From: Chloroflexota bacterium
Lineage (GTDB): Bacteria; Chloroflexota; Dehalococcoidia; DSTF01; JACRBR01
DNA: 8,741 bases
Reading direction: 5' to 3'
Assembly (NCBI GenBank): GCA_016213125.1
Contig: JACRBR010000111.1
Span: 1 to 8,741 of the forward strand
Below are positions 1 to 5,841 of this stretch, in pieces. A program made the translations under genes and the position numbers. Position 1 is the first letter of the stretch. Each line of letters opens with the position of its first letter. The notes below the pieces were generated by a model. That model saw nothing but the letters and a program-made list of their open reading frames with translations, did not search any database and was not told where the DNA came from.

Positions 1-120
1 GGACGAAGTCGCCCCGGACGAAGTCGCCCCGGACGAAGTCGCCCCGGACGAAGTCGCCCCGGACGAAGTCGCCCCGGACGAAGTCGCCCCGGACGAAGTC
101 GCCGCGGACGAAGTCGCTGC
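1..120 (+). repeat. 15-bp tandem repeat, eight copies visible
   Basis: The unit GGACGAAGTCGCCCC is repeated head to tail. Copies 1-6 (1-90) are identical, copy 7 (91-105) has C to G at its 14th base, and copy 8 (106-120) has changes at its 13th and 14th bases. The array begins at the window edge and may continue to the left. The unit length is a multiple of three, so copy-number changes would keep the DEVAP frame. Identical synonymous codons in six copies point to recent expansion by slippage or recombination. Confidence 0.95.
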
Positions 121-151
121 CGCGCCGGACGGTGACGAAACAGAAGCGTAA
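2..151 (+). CDS. C-terminal end of an unidentified protein with DEVAP pentapeptide tail (5' truncated)
   Basis: The window opens inside a reading frame that translates as six DEVAP repeats, two DEVAA repeats and the end APDGDETEA, with a TAA stop at 149-151 (49 visible residues). The tail is very acidic (Asp/Glu in every repeat, no basic residue) and low in complexity, so it is probably a disordered C-terminal extension. All six frames of the repeat are open for some distance. I prefer this one because it ends in a clean stop, has an acidic repeat typical of bacterial C-terminal tails, and points toward the same-strand clpC. The body of the protein is outside the window, so its function cannot be told. 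A 16-bp perfect palindrome lies 3 bp after the stop. What I see is the repeat and the stop; that it is a translated tail is inference. Confidence 0.6.
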   Translation, partial: DEVAPDEVAPDEVAPDEVAPDEVAPDEVAPDEVAADEVAAAPDGDETEA

Positions 152-154
152 GTG

Positions 155-170
155 GCGTGCGCGCGCACGC
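155..170. repeat. Perfect 16-bp palindrome after the DEVAP gene
   Basis: GCGTGCGCGCGCACGC equals its own reverse complement. As RNA it can fold into a 6-bp GC-rich stem with a GCGC loop, directly after the stop of the upstream gene. The following bases (GTTTGTAACA) are only modestly T-rich, so it is at best a weak intrinsic terminator. It could equally be a protein-binding site. Confidence 0.5.
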
Positions 171-230
171 GTTTGTAACACAGCGGGCGTAAACCTCAGT
201 GCGGTTCCGCGCGTTGTTATCAGTGGGGTC

Positions 231-249
231 CGGGCCTCAGGACGGCCCG
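231..249. repeat. Small hairpin in the clpC leader region
   Basis: CGGGCC (231-236) and GGCCCG (244-249) form a 6-bp perfect stem around a 7-base loop. There is no T-tract after it. It lies in the 260-bp non-coding stretch between the DEVAP gene and clpC; its function is unknown and chance is possible at this GC content. Confidence 0.35.
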
Positions 250-313
250 AGGACAAGATCGGGGGATTGCCGCTCGAGTCGCACTGAAGCGCACCCGACG
301 ACAGAAGTAACGG

Positions 314-340
314 GCCCCGTGCGTGTGAAAACGCAGGGGC
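314..340. repeat. Strong bulged stem-loop upstream of the clpC promoter
   Basis: GCCCC (314-318) pairs with GGGGC (336-340), and TGCGT (320-324) pairs with ACGCA (331-335). This gives a 10-bp stem with one bulged G at 319 and a GTGAAA loop. No T-run follows. It ends 6 bp before the proposed -35 element of clpC, so it may be an operator-like site or a transcript-end structure for read-through from upstream. The pairing is visible; the role is inference. Confidence 0.45.
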
Positions 341-345
341 TCGAC

Positions 346-375
346 TGGACTTCGAAGCCTGCGTTGTGCTAGATT
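346..375 (+). promoter_or_regulatory. Candidate sigma-70-type promoter of clpC
   Basis: TGGACT (346-351) and TAGATT (370-375) are separated by 18 bp, and TGC immediately before the -10 gives an extended -10 (TGnTAGATT). The expected transcript start near 382 leaves a ~30-nt leader that contains the ribosome-binding site. A second AT-rich hexamer, TTATAC at 378-383, has no good -35 partner. No CtsR-type direct repeat (AGGTCAAA pairs), CIRCE or HAIR inverted repeat is visible, so heat-shock control of the usual Gram-positive kind is not shown. Confidence 0.4.
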
Positions 376-411
376 GGTTATACAAAGTTAGCATTTAGGA
401 TCGGGAGCGCG

Positions 412-2886
412 ATGATGGCAGACAGATTCGATAAGTTCACAGAGCGCGCCCGCCGGGTCCTCACGCTGGCCCAGGAAGAGGCCCAGCGCTTCAACCACAA
501 CTACATCGGGACTGAGCACCTCCTACTGGGCCTCGTCCGCGAGGGTGACGGCGTCGCTGCGAAGGTGCTCGCCAATCTCGGAGTCGAACTCAACAAGGTC
601 CGGTCCGCCGTGGAGTTCATCATTGGCCGCGGCGATCGCGCCGTCCTTGGCGAGATCGGCTTGACGCCGCGCGCCAAGAAAGTCATCGAGCTGGCCGTCG
701 ACGAGGCGCGCCGCCTCAACCACCACTACATCGGCACGGAGCACCTGCTCCTCGGCCTCGTCCGGGAAGGCGAAGGCATCGCCGCGGGCGTGCTCGAGAG
801 CCTCGGCGTGAACCTCGAGCGCGTACGCGCGGAGACCACGCGCATCCTTTCGCAGAGCATGCCGCAGGGCGCGGGAGCAGGCGCGGGGGCGCGCTCTTCG
901 ACGCGAACACCTACCGTCGACCAGCTCGGCATGGATCTCACGCAGGCCGCACGCGCCGGCAAGCTCGACCCCGTGATCGGCCGCTCGAAAGAGATCGAGC
1001 GCGTCGTCCAGATCCTGTCGCGCCGCACCAAGAACAACCCCGTCCTCATCGGAGAGCCCGGCGTCGGCAAGACAGCTATCGCCGAGGGCCTCGCACACCG
1101 CATCGTGTCCGGGGACGTGCCGGAGACCCTCACCGGCAAGCGGCTGCTGACGCTCGACATCGGTTCGCTGGTCGCGGGCACGAAGTACCGAGGCGAGTTC
1201 GAAGAGCGGCTCAAGAAGGTCATCGAGGAGATCAAGGGCAGCGGCAACTGCGTGCTCTTCATCGACGAGCTGCACATGCTCGTCGGCGCGGGCGCGGCCG
1301 AAGGCGCCGTCGACGCCGCCAACATCCTGAAGCCTTCCCTGGCGCGAGGCGAGCTGCAGTGCATCGGTGCGACCACGCTCGACGAGTACCGCAAGCACAT
1401 CGAGCGCGACGCCGCGCTGGAGCGCCGCTTCCAGCCGATCGTCGTCGAAGAGCCCAGCATCGAGGAGACGATCGAGATCCTCAAGGGGATCAAAGGCAAC
1501 TACGAGGAGCACCACAAGCTCACCATCAGCGACGAAGCGCTGGTTGCAGCAGCCGAGCTCGCCGCGCGCTACGTCGCCGACCGCTTCCTGCCTGACAAGG
1601 CGATCGACCTCATCGACGAGGCATCCAGCCGCGTGCGCATCCGGCGTTCGGCCACCCCGCCGTCCCTCAAGGAAGCGGCGCGAGGCCTTGAGTCGCTGCG
1701 GCGCGAGAAGGATGCGGCGATCTCATCGCAGCAGTACGAGTACGCGGCCGAGCTTCGCGACCGCGAGGTGAAGCTGCAGGAGAAGATCGAGTCCCTTGAG
1801 CAGGGCATCGAGGTGGAGCGCGAGGGCGACAAGCCCGTGGTCACCGAGGACGACATCGCCGAAGTCGTGAGCATGTGGACGGGCATCCCCGTGGCGCGCA
1901 TCGCCAGCGAGGAGTCGCAGAGGCTCCTCCAGATGGAGGACGCGCTCCACGGCCGCGTCATCGGCCAGGACGAGGCGATCGTGGCCATCGCGAAGTCGGT
2001 GCGCCGCAGCCGCGCCGGCCTAAAGGACCCCAAGCGCCCCATCGGCGTGTTCATGTTCCTCGGCCCCACGGGCGTCGGTAAGACGTACCTGCCCCGCGTG
2101 CTGGCGGAGTTCATGTTCGGCAGCGAAGACAACATGATCAAGCTCGACATGAGCGAGTTCATGGAGAAGCACAACGTCTCCCGCCTCGTCGGCGCCCCTC
2201 CCGGATACATCGGCTACGACGACGGCGGCCAGCTCACGGACACGGTGCGCCGCAAGTCCTACTGCCTGATCCTGCTCGACGAGATCGAGAAGGCGCACCC
2301 GGACGTCTTCAACATGCTGCTGCAGATCTTCGACGACGGCCACCTGACCGACGCGAAGGGCCGCAAGGTGGACTTCCGCAACACCATCATCATCATGACG
2401 AGCAACGTCGGCTCCGACCTCATCCGAAAGGAGTCCGGCCTTGGCTTTAACGTGAAGAAGGACGAAGCCAAGACCGCCGAGGACGTCTACGTGAAGATGA
2501 AGGACAAGGTGACCGAGGAGCTGAAGCGCGTCTTCCGCCCCGAGTTCCTGAACCGCATCGACAGCCAGGTGGTGTTCCACACGCTGAGCAAGGAGCACAT
2601 CCGCCGCATCGTCGACCTGCAGCTCCTCGAGCTGGACAAGCAACTGCTCCTCAAGGGGATCTCGCTGGAGATGACCGATGCCGCCAAGGACTGGCTCGGG
2701 GAGAAGGGCTACGACGTCGTCTTCGGCGCCCGCCCGCTCCGCCGCGTGATCCAGAACGAGCTGGAGGACCGCCTGTCCGAAGCGCTGCTGCAGGAGCGCT
2801 TCAACCCCGGCGACACCGTCACCATCGACGTCCAGGGCGAAGACCTCGTGATGGACAAGAAGACCCCCGAGCCCGCCCTGGCGTAG
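412..2886 (+). CDS. clpC: ATP-dependent Clp protease ATP-binding subunit ClpC
   Basis: Two-ring AAA+ unfoldase that threads proteins into the ClpP peptidase in the cytoplasm. The 824 residues match the usual ClpC length. Two N-domain repeats each carry YIGTEHLLLGLVREG (31-45, 106-120). D1 follows with Walker A GEPGVGKT (214-221), pore motif YRGEFE (259-264) and Walker B VLFIDE (281-286). A UVR-like coiled segment (about 434-465, YAAELRDREVKL) separates ClpC from ClpB and ClpA. D2 has GPTGVGKT (551-558), LILLDE (619-624), pore loop GYIGY (598-602), and Arg-finger region FRPEFLNRID (708-717). The LGF tripeptide (677-679) fits the ClpP-docking loop. Two ATGs are adjacent (412, 415); the second is better spaced (7 nt) from GGGAG at 403-407, so either may be used. 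D2 helix after Walker A is odd (TYLPRVLAEF, where TELARALAEF is usual). No clpP or adaptor gene is in the window. Confidence 0.97.
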   Translation: MMADRFDKFTERARRVLTLAQEEAQRFNHNYIGTEHLLLGLVREGDGVAAKVLANLGVELNKVRSAVEFIIGRGDRAVLGEIGLTPRAKKVIELAVDEARRLNHHYIGTEHLLLGLVREGEGIAAGVLESLGVNLERVRAETTRILSQSMPQGAGAGAGARSSTRTPTVDQLGMDLTQAARAGKLDPVIGRSKEIERVVQILSRRTKNNPVLIGEPGVGKTAIAEGLAHRIVSGDVPETLTGKRLLTLDIGSLVAGTKYRGEFEERLKKVIEEIKGSGNCVLFIDELHMLVGAGAAEGAVDAANILKPSLARGELQCIGATTLDEYRKHIERDAALERRFQPIVVEEPSIEETIEILKGIKGNYEEHHKLTISDEALVAAAELAARYVADRFLPDKAIDLIDEASSRVRIRRSATPPSLKEAARGLESLRREKDAAISSQQYEYAAELRDREVKLQEKIESLEQGIEVEREGDKPVVTEDDIAEVVSMWTGIPVARIASEESQRLLQMEDALHGRVIGQDEAIVAIAKSVRRSRAGLKDPKRPIGVFMFLGPTGVGKTYLPRVLAEFMFGSEDNMIKLDMSEFMEKHNVSRLVGAPPGYIGYDDGGQLTDTVRRKSYCLILLDEIEKAHPDVFNMLLQIFDDGHLTDAKGRKVDFRNTIIIMTSNVGSDLIRKESGLGFNVKKDEAKTAEDVYVKMKDKVTEELKRVFRPEFLNRIDSQVVFHTLSKEHIRRIVDLQLLELDKQLLLKGISLEMTDAAKDWLGEKGYDVVFGARPLRRVIQNELEDRLSEALLQERFNPGDTVTIDVQGEDLVMDKKTPEPALA

Positions 2887-2907
2887 AGCCAGAAGAGGTG
2901 AATCTGG

Positions 2908-2940
2908 AAGAAGGCCCTCGCGATGCGAGGGCCTTCTTGT
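2908..2940 (+). terminator. Rho-independent terminator after clpC
   Basis: AAGAAGGCCCTCGC (2908-2921) and GCGAGGGCCTTCTT (2925-2938) are a perfect 14-bp inverted repeat with a 3-base loop, beginning 22 bp after the clpC stop. The arm ends in TTCTTGT, a short U-rich tail. The stem starts in A's and ends in T's, so it could also work in the other direction, but no minus-strand gene ends here. It isolates clpC from the RAM-domain gene. Confidence 0.92.
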
Positions 2941-3028
2941 ACCCCGGCTGGACCGTTCCTCCCTACCCCCGCCGGGCCGTCGTAGATAGCATGGTCACGA
3001 CAACGCCACACCAGACAGGGAGGGTGCC

Positions 3029-3280
3029 ATGGCTGTACGCGGATACGTGCTCATCGAGGCTGAGGTCGGCAAGGCGAAGGCCGTCGGCGAGTCCATCCGG
3101 AAGATGTCCCACGGCGATGCGCGCGTCACCGCCGTCGATACCGTGACGGGGCCCTTCGATGTTATCGTCCAACTCGAGGCGGACGATCTCGACAAGCTCG
3201 GCAACGCCATCACCGACGGCATCCAGCGCGCCGAAGGCGTCCAGCGGACGACGACGTGCCTGGCGGTGAAGCTGGGGTAG
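3029..3280 (+). CDS. Stand-alone Lrp/AsnC ligand-binding (RAM) domain protein
   Basis: An 83-residue protein made only of the ligand-binding half of the Lrp/AsnC family, with no helix-turn-helix. The beta-alpha-beta-beta-alpha-beta order can be followed: strand RGYVLIEAEV (4-13), helix KAKAVGESIRKM (15-26), strand ARVTAVDTVTG (31-41), strand FDVIVQLEA (43-51), helix DLDKLGNAITDGIQ (53-66), strand VQRTTTCLAVKL (71-82). GPFDVIV is the family hallmark between strands 2 and 3. Known relatives form ring-shaped oligomers that bind amino acids or related small molecules; the ligand here cannot be read from sequence. The start is supported by AGGGAGGG (3017-3024) just upstream. The gene follows the clpC terminator, so it needs its own promoter; TAGATA at 2983-2988 could be a -10, but no convincing -35 is seen. 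Confidence 0.9.
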   Translation: MAVRGYVLIEAEVGKAKAVGESIRKMSHGDARVTAVDTVTGPFDVIVQLEADDLDKLGNAITDGIQRAEGVQRTTTCLAVKLG

Positions 3281-3304
3281 TGCGTCAGTGCGTCAGTGCG
3301 TCAA
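3281..3304 (+). repeat. Three tandem 8-bp TGCGTCAG copies
   Basis: TGCGTCAG occurs at 3281-3288 and 3289-3296 and as TGCGTCAA at 3297-3304, beginning directly after the stop codon of the RAM-domain gene. The inverted form CTGACGCA lies at 3331-3338 and a diverged inverted copy CTGACACACTGA at 3425-3436. The last matches TCAGTGCGTCAG (3285-3296) at 11 of 12 positions in reverse complement. The copies bracket the dispersed repeat in this gap. Confidence 0.85.
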
Positions 3305-3350
3305 CGTTTCGAGATGGCGGGGCTGTGCCGCTGACGCATGCATGACATGG

Positions 3351-3390
3351 GTGGGACCACAAGATTCTTCGCTGCGCTCAGAATGACAGT
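3351..3390 (-). repeat. Dispersed intergenic repeat (reverse strand encodes CHSERSEES-type peptide)
   Basis: The stretch holds GTGGGACCAC (3351-3360) followed by ATTCTTCGCTGCGCTCAGAA (3364-3383) and TGACAG. ATTCT (3364-3368) and AGAAT (3380-3384) are inverted arms. Read on the minus strand it gives CHSERSEES or VILSAAKNL depending on frame. From memory, these peptides recur in many spurious short proteins from Chloroflexota, Acidobacteriota and metagenome assemblies, which marks a widespread non-coding repeat. It sits in the 165-bp gap between convergent genes, a common place for such elements. Its mode of spread is not known to me. Confidence 0.7.
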
Positions 3391-3445
3391 CGCCTCCTTC
3401 ATGACACCGCAGAGGGTGCAGGCGCTGACACACTGAAGCACTCCA

Positions 3446-4189
3446 TCACTCCTTGATCTTGAACGTGAACGCATCGTTCTGGTAGGCGATGAGGCGGTGG
3501 TCCGGCTCCGCTGAGAACCACGCGCGCTGGTTCTTCCCATCGGCCGAGATCTGCACCAGCCACGAATCGTAGTCGCCCGCCGGCGTATCGCTGGTCCGGT
3601 GGATCACTTCAATGCGGACTGTCTGCTTCCGCCGCGTGCCGGTCAGGATCGTCGTGTAGTTCTTCAGGTAGCGCTCCTCGAACGGAATCGTGCGCCACAG
3701 GAACAGCGACGTGTCGTTATCGTACGAGTGCTCCGGCACGCACAGCGGCGCCCGGCGCGGGATCTCCGGCGTCGTCTCGTCCGGCGGGTCGAACACCTGC
3801 TCCTCGATGCGCACGACCAGCCCGCTGTCGCAGTCCTCCGACGCCTCGTAGGTGGAAACGGCGACCTCGCGCTGGTCCTCATCGGTGATCGAGCGGGTCG
3901 CGCTCCTCGGCTTCAGCGTCGCCGCATCGACCACCACCGAGGCCTCGTCGACGTTGCCGTTGTCGTCGCTCGAGCGCTGCGTAAGGACCAAGGTGTCGCC
4001 TTCCTGCTGGATGGACAGCGAAGTCTCGCCCACGACCTTGTCGTCGTCGGTCAGCGTGTAGGTATGCTCCTCCGGCGCCGTCCACGGGATGGTGGAGACG
4101 ATATCGCTGGTCTCCGGCTTCTCGAGCGTCGAGCAGGCGGCAAGCAGCAGCAGGCACGCGGCGGACAACAGGGGGAGGGTTCGCTTCAT
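3446..4189 (-). CDS. Predicted lipoprotein of unknown function
   Basis: A 247-aa protein with a lipoprotein signal peptide: basic start MKRT, hydrophobic core, lipobox LAAC with the lipidated Cys at 19. It should be anchored to the outer face of the cytoplasmic membrane. The mature part is rich in predicted beta strands. It opens with a segment HTYTLTDDDKVVGETSLSI (42-60), goes on to VVVDAATLKPRSATRSI (85-101), and closes with GKNQRAWFSAEPDHRLIAY (218-236). This resembles the strand pattern of DUF3108-like envelope proteins, but I cannot assign it firmly. Cys120 and Cys150 may form a disulfide. The ATG overlaps the stop of the threonine aldolase gene (ATGA), so it is the last gene of a coupled operon. 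An upstream in-frame extension was rejected because it lies antiphase inside the aldolase gene and would bury the signal peptide. Confidence 0.85.
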   Translation of the reverse strand: MKRTLPLLSAACLLLLAACSTLEKPETSDIVSTIPWTAPEEHTYTLTDDDKVVGETSLSIQQEGDTLVLTQRSSDDNGNVDEASVVVDAATLKPRSATRSITDEDQREVAVSTYEASEDCDSGLVVRIEEQVFDPPDETTPEIPRRAPLCVPEHSYDNDTSLFLWRTIPFEERYLKNYTTILTGTRRKQTVRIEVIHRTSDTPAGDYDSWLVQISADGKNQRAWFSAEPDHRLIAYQNDAFTFKIKE

Positions 4190-5226
4190 GCGGGGGCCAA
4201 CGCCGCGTGGCGGACGCGGTCGAGCGCCTCGTCGATGTCGGCGCGTTCGATGCCGTAGTGCATGACCATGCGGATGCGCCCGGGGCCGGGCATCGTGCAC
4301 AGAACGCCCGCGCGCTTCAGCCCCCGCGCGAACCCGATCGCGTCCTCCACCCGGAAGATCACGATGTTCGTCTCGATCGTCTCGGGATCCAGGTCCACGA
4401 TCGGCAGTTCCGCCAGCCCGTGGGCCAGCACCTTCGCGTTCTCGTGGTCCTCCGCCAGTCGCTCGACCATGTGTTCCAGCGCATAGACTCCCGCCGCGGC
4501 GATGATGCCCGCCTGCCGCATGCCACCGCCAACCATCTTCCGCATCTTGCGAGCCCGCGCGATGAACGCGCCATCGCCGCACAACACCGAGCCCACGGGC
4601 GCGCCCAGTGCCTTCGACAGGCAGAACCCCACCGAATCGGCGGGCCCCGCCAGGTCCGCAACGCTCGCCCCCGCCGCCAACGCCGCGTTAAAGATGCGCG
4701 CCCCGTCGATGTGGACGCGTACGCCGTGCCTGTGCGCGAGATCGGCCAGCTCCTGCGTGTCCTCGGGCGGGATCACGGCCCCGCTGCAGCGGTTGTGCGT
4801 GTTCTCGATGCACAGCAGCGCCGTGTTCGGGTGGTGGACATTCTCGCCCCGTATCAGCGACTCGACCTCTTCCGGGTCGAGGCGGCCCCGGGCATCGTTC
4901 CGCGCCGTCCGCACCTGTGCGCCCGCCACGCCGGCCGCTCCCGCGACCTCGTACTGCACGATGTGCGCCTGGTCACCGGCAATCGCCTCGTCGCCGCGCC
5001 CGCAGTGGGACATGATCGCCACCAGGTTGCTCATGGTGCCACTTGCGACGAACAGCGCCGCCTCCTTACCCGTCACCGCCGCCGACATCTCCTCCAGGCG
5101 CCGGACCGTGGGATCCTCGCCGAACACGTCGTCGCCCACAGCGGCCTCGGCCATGGCGCGGCGCATCTCGGGCGATGGCACGGTCACCGTATCGCTGCGA
5201 AGGTCGATGATGCGTCGCTCACTCAT
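4186..5226 (-). CDS. ltaE: Low-specificity L-threonine aldolase (PLP enzyme)
   Basis: Cleaves L-threonine or L-allo-threonine to glycine and acetaldehyde in the cytoplasm. The 346 residues match the family length. Visible landmarks are the opening DLRSDTVT (8-15), SGTMSN (62-67) for PLP phosphate, His88 in DQAHIVQYE as the ring-stacking histidine, and HIDGAR (172-177), with Asp174 facing the pyridine nitrogen and Arg177 near it. SKALGAPVGS (204-213) contains Lys205, the expected Schiff-base lysine, and IRMVMHYGI (318-326) ends the fold. The start at 5226 puts the Met just before the conserved DLRSDT motif; the frame is open further upstream, but that would be inside the preceding gene. Its first codons overlap the stop of that gene by 8 nt (ATGAGTGA), and its stop overlaps the lipoprotein start. 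Substrate stereo-preference cannot be judged from sequence. Confidence 0.93.
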   Translation of the reverse strand: MSERRIIDLRSDTVTVPSPEMRRAMAEAAVGDDVFGEDPTVRRLEEMSAAVTGKEAALFVASGTMSNLVAIMSHCGRGDEAIAGDQAHIVQYEVAGAAGVAGAQVRTARNDARGRLDPEEVESLIRGENVHHPNTALLCIENTHNRCSGAVIPPEDTQELADLAHRHGVRVHIDGARIFNAALAAGASVADLAGPADSVGFCLSKALGAPVGSVLCGDGAFIARARKMRKMVGGGMRQAGIIAAAGVYALEHMVERLAEDHENAKVLAHGLAELPIVDLDPETIETNIVIFRVEDAIGFARGLKRAGVLCTMPGPGRIRMVMHYGIERADIDEALDRVRHAALAPA

Positions 5227-5701
5227 CGGCGACCGTCCCCACCGGCCAGACGGTCTGGAAGCCTTCGGCGCCGCGGATTGCGCCCAGCTCCACCTTGCGC
5301 TCTTCGTCGAGGAGCTGCGTGTAGGCCTCGTCGCACTGCCGTGTGGCATCGCTCCGCCCGACGAAGTCCGTACGGGACTTGTCCTGGCGGCAGTCCTCCA
5401 GACGGCGGCAGACGTGGTCCCACACGCCCGATTCGCCCAGCGCCCGCGCATGCCGCGGCCAATGGAACGTCACCACGCGCTCCGGGACCCGGAAACGCGG
5501 CCGCAGCACCTTGATCGCGCGGAAGCGCTCTTCGGCAGACTTCGCCGGCGGAACGACCTTGATCATCGGGCCGGCGTGTTCGTTGGAGCGCGTGTCGATG
5601 AGCAGGCGGCGGTCGGTCACGGAAAATCTTATGACGAGCACCTCCGCGCCGTCGATGACGCGCCGCACCTCGTCCAGGTCAATCCCGAAATCCACGCCCA
5701 T
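5219..5701 (-). CDS. Hypothetical protein, first gene of the threonine aldolase operon
   Basis: A 160-aa soluble protein with no signal peptide or membrane segment that I do not recognise. It has a strand-like N-terminal part (AEVLVIRFSVTDRRLLIDT, 19-37), a basic middle (RAIKVLRPRFRVPERVVTFHWPR, in short patches 61-83), helical segments with Cys98, Cys104 and Cys123, and an acidic helix LLDEERKVEL (130-139). The 3' end overlaps ltaE by 8 nt, implying coupled synthesis. The start at 5701 is chosen because a consensus-like promoter has its -10 six bases upstream, so a longer 201-aa reading from 5824 would begin upstream of the promoter and cross the divergent regulatory region. No Shine-Dalgarno is present, as expected for a leaderless message. 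The link to threonine/glycine metabolism is only by position. Confidence 0.75.
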   Translation of the reverse strand: MGVDFGIDLDEVRRVIDGAEVLVIRFSVTDRRLLIDTRSNEHAGPMIKVVPPAKSAEERFRAIKVLRPRFRVPERVVTFHWPRHARALGESGVWDHVCRRLEDCRQDKSRTDFVGRSDATRQCDEAYTQLLDEERKVELGAIRGAEGFQTVWPVGTVADE

Positions 5702-5707
5702 GAAGCC

Positions 5708-5736
5708 AGTGTAGGTTCGCGCGGAGGGCCGGACAA
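5708..5736 (-). promoter_or_regulatory. Candidate leaderless promoter of the aldolase operon
   Basis: On the minus strand TTGTCC (5736-5731) and TACACT (5713-5708) are spaced by exactly 17 bp. The -10 ends 6 nt before the ATG at 5701, so transcription should start at or within a base or two of the start codon. No ribosome-binding site is seen between them. This matches the known layout of leaderless genes with a TANNNT hexamer close to the start. Confidence 0.6.
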
Positions 5737-5768
5737 GCAGATCCGATGGCGGATCGTCGCGCGCACTA

Positions 5769-5798
5769 TTGACGCTGGCACCGCCCCCGGTGCATGCT
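5769..5798 (+). promoter_or_regulatory. Candidate promoter of the 914-aa membrane protein gene
   Basis: TTGACG (5769-5774) is a good -35. After 18 bp lies CATGCT (5793-5798), a poor -10; TATGCA at 5810-5815 is better in sequence but too far from this -35. The same TTGACGC and GTGCATGCTC elements occur before the gene at 8725 at the same distance from its ATG, which supports a conserved regulatory function even though the exact -10 is unsure. Confidence 0.4.
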
Positions 5799-5817
5799 CT
5801 GTGCCAGACTATGCACC
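5776..5817. repeat. Nested inverted repeats in the divergent promoter region
   Basis: Three overlapping pairings are visible: GCACCG-CCCC-CGGTGC (5778-5793, perfect), GGTGCAT (5789-5795) with ATGCACC (5811-5817), and TGGCAC (5776-5781) with GTGCCA (5801-5806). The first two use the same bases and exclude each other. They lie between the -35 of the plus-strand gene and its ribosome-binding site, where an operator or an alternative fold would act. Only the inverted symmetry is observed. Confidence 0.45.
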
Positions 5818-5827
5818 TCGTCATGCG

Positions 5828-5834
5828 AAAGGAG
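5828..5834 (+). promoter_or_regulatory. Shine-Dalgarno deciding the start at 5842
   Basis: AAAGGAG lies 7 nt before ATG 5842. The frame is open back to an ATG at 5794, but that one has no ribosome-binding site and overlaps the proposed promoter, so 5842 is the start. The gene at 8725 has the same AAAGGAG and the same MAS beginning. Confidence 0.85.
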
Positions 5835-5841
5835 CGGCGCG

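Noticed and set aside
1..120. Possible CRISPR array
   Set aside because: Units follow each other without spacers, the unit is 15 bp, and the array reads through as a coding DEVAP repeat.
152..411. tRNA or other known structured RNA in the clpC leader
   Set aside because: No cloverleaf, T-loop motif or recognised riboswitch core was found; only simple hairpins are present.
523..1515. Long minus-strand open frame of 330 aa opposite clpC
   Set aside because: It is antisense to conserved ClpC domains, has no family resemblance, and arises from high-GC codon bias.
3301..3540. 79-aa minus-strand frame containing VILSAAKNL
   Set aside because: This is the spurious translation of the dispersed repeat fused to antiphase sequence of the lipoprotein gene.
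3446..4582. 378-aa version of the lipoprotein
   Set aside because: The extra 131 residues are an antiphase reading of the aldolase gene; the lipoprotein signal at MKRTLPLL with lipobox LAAC fixes the start at 4189.
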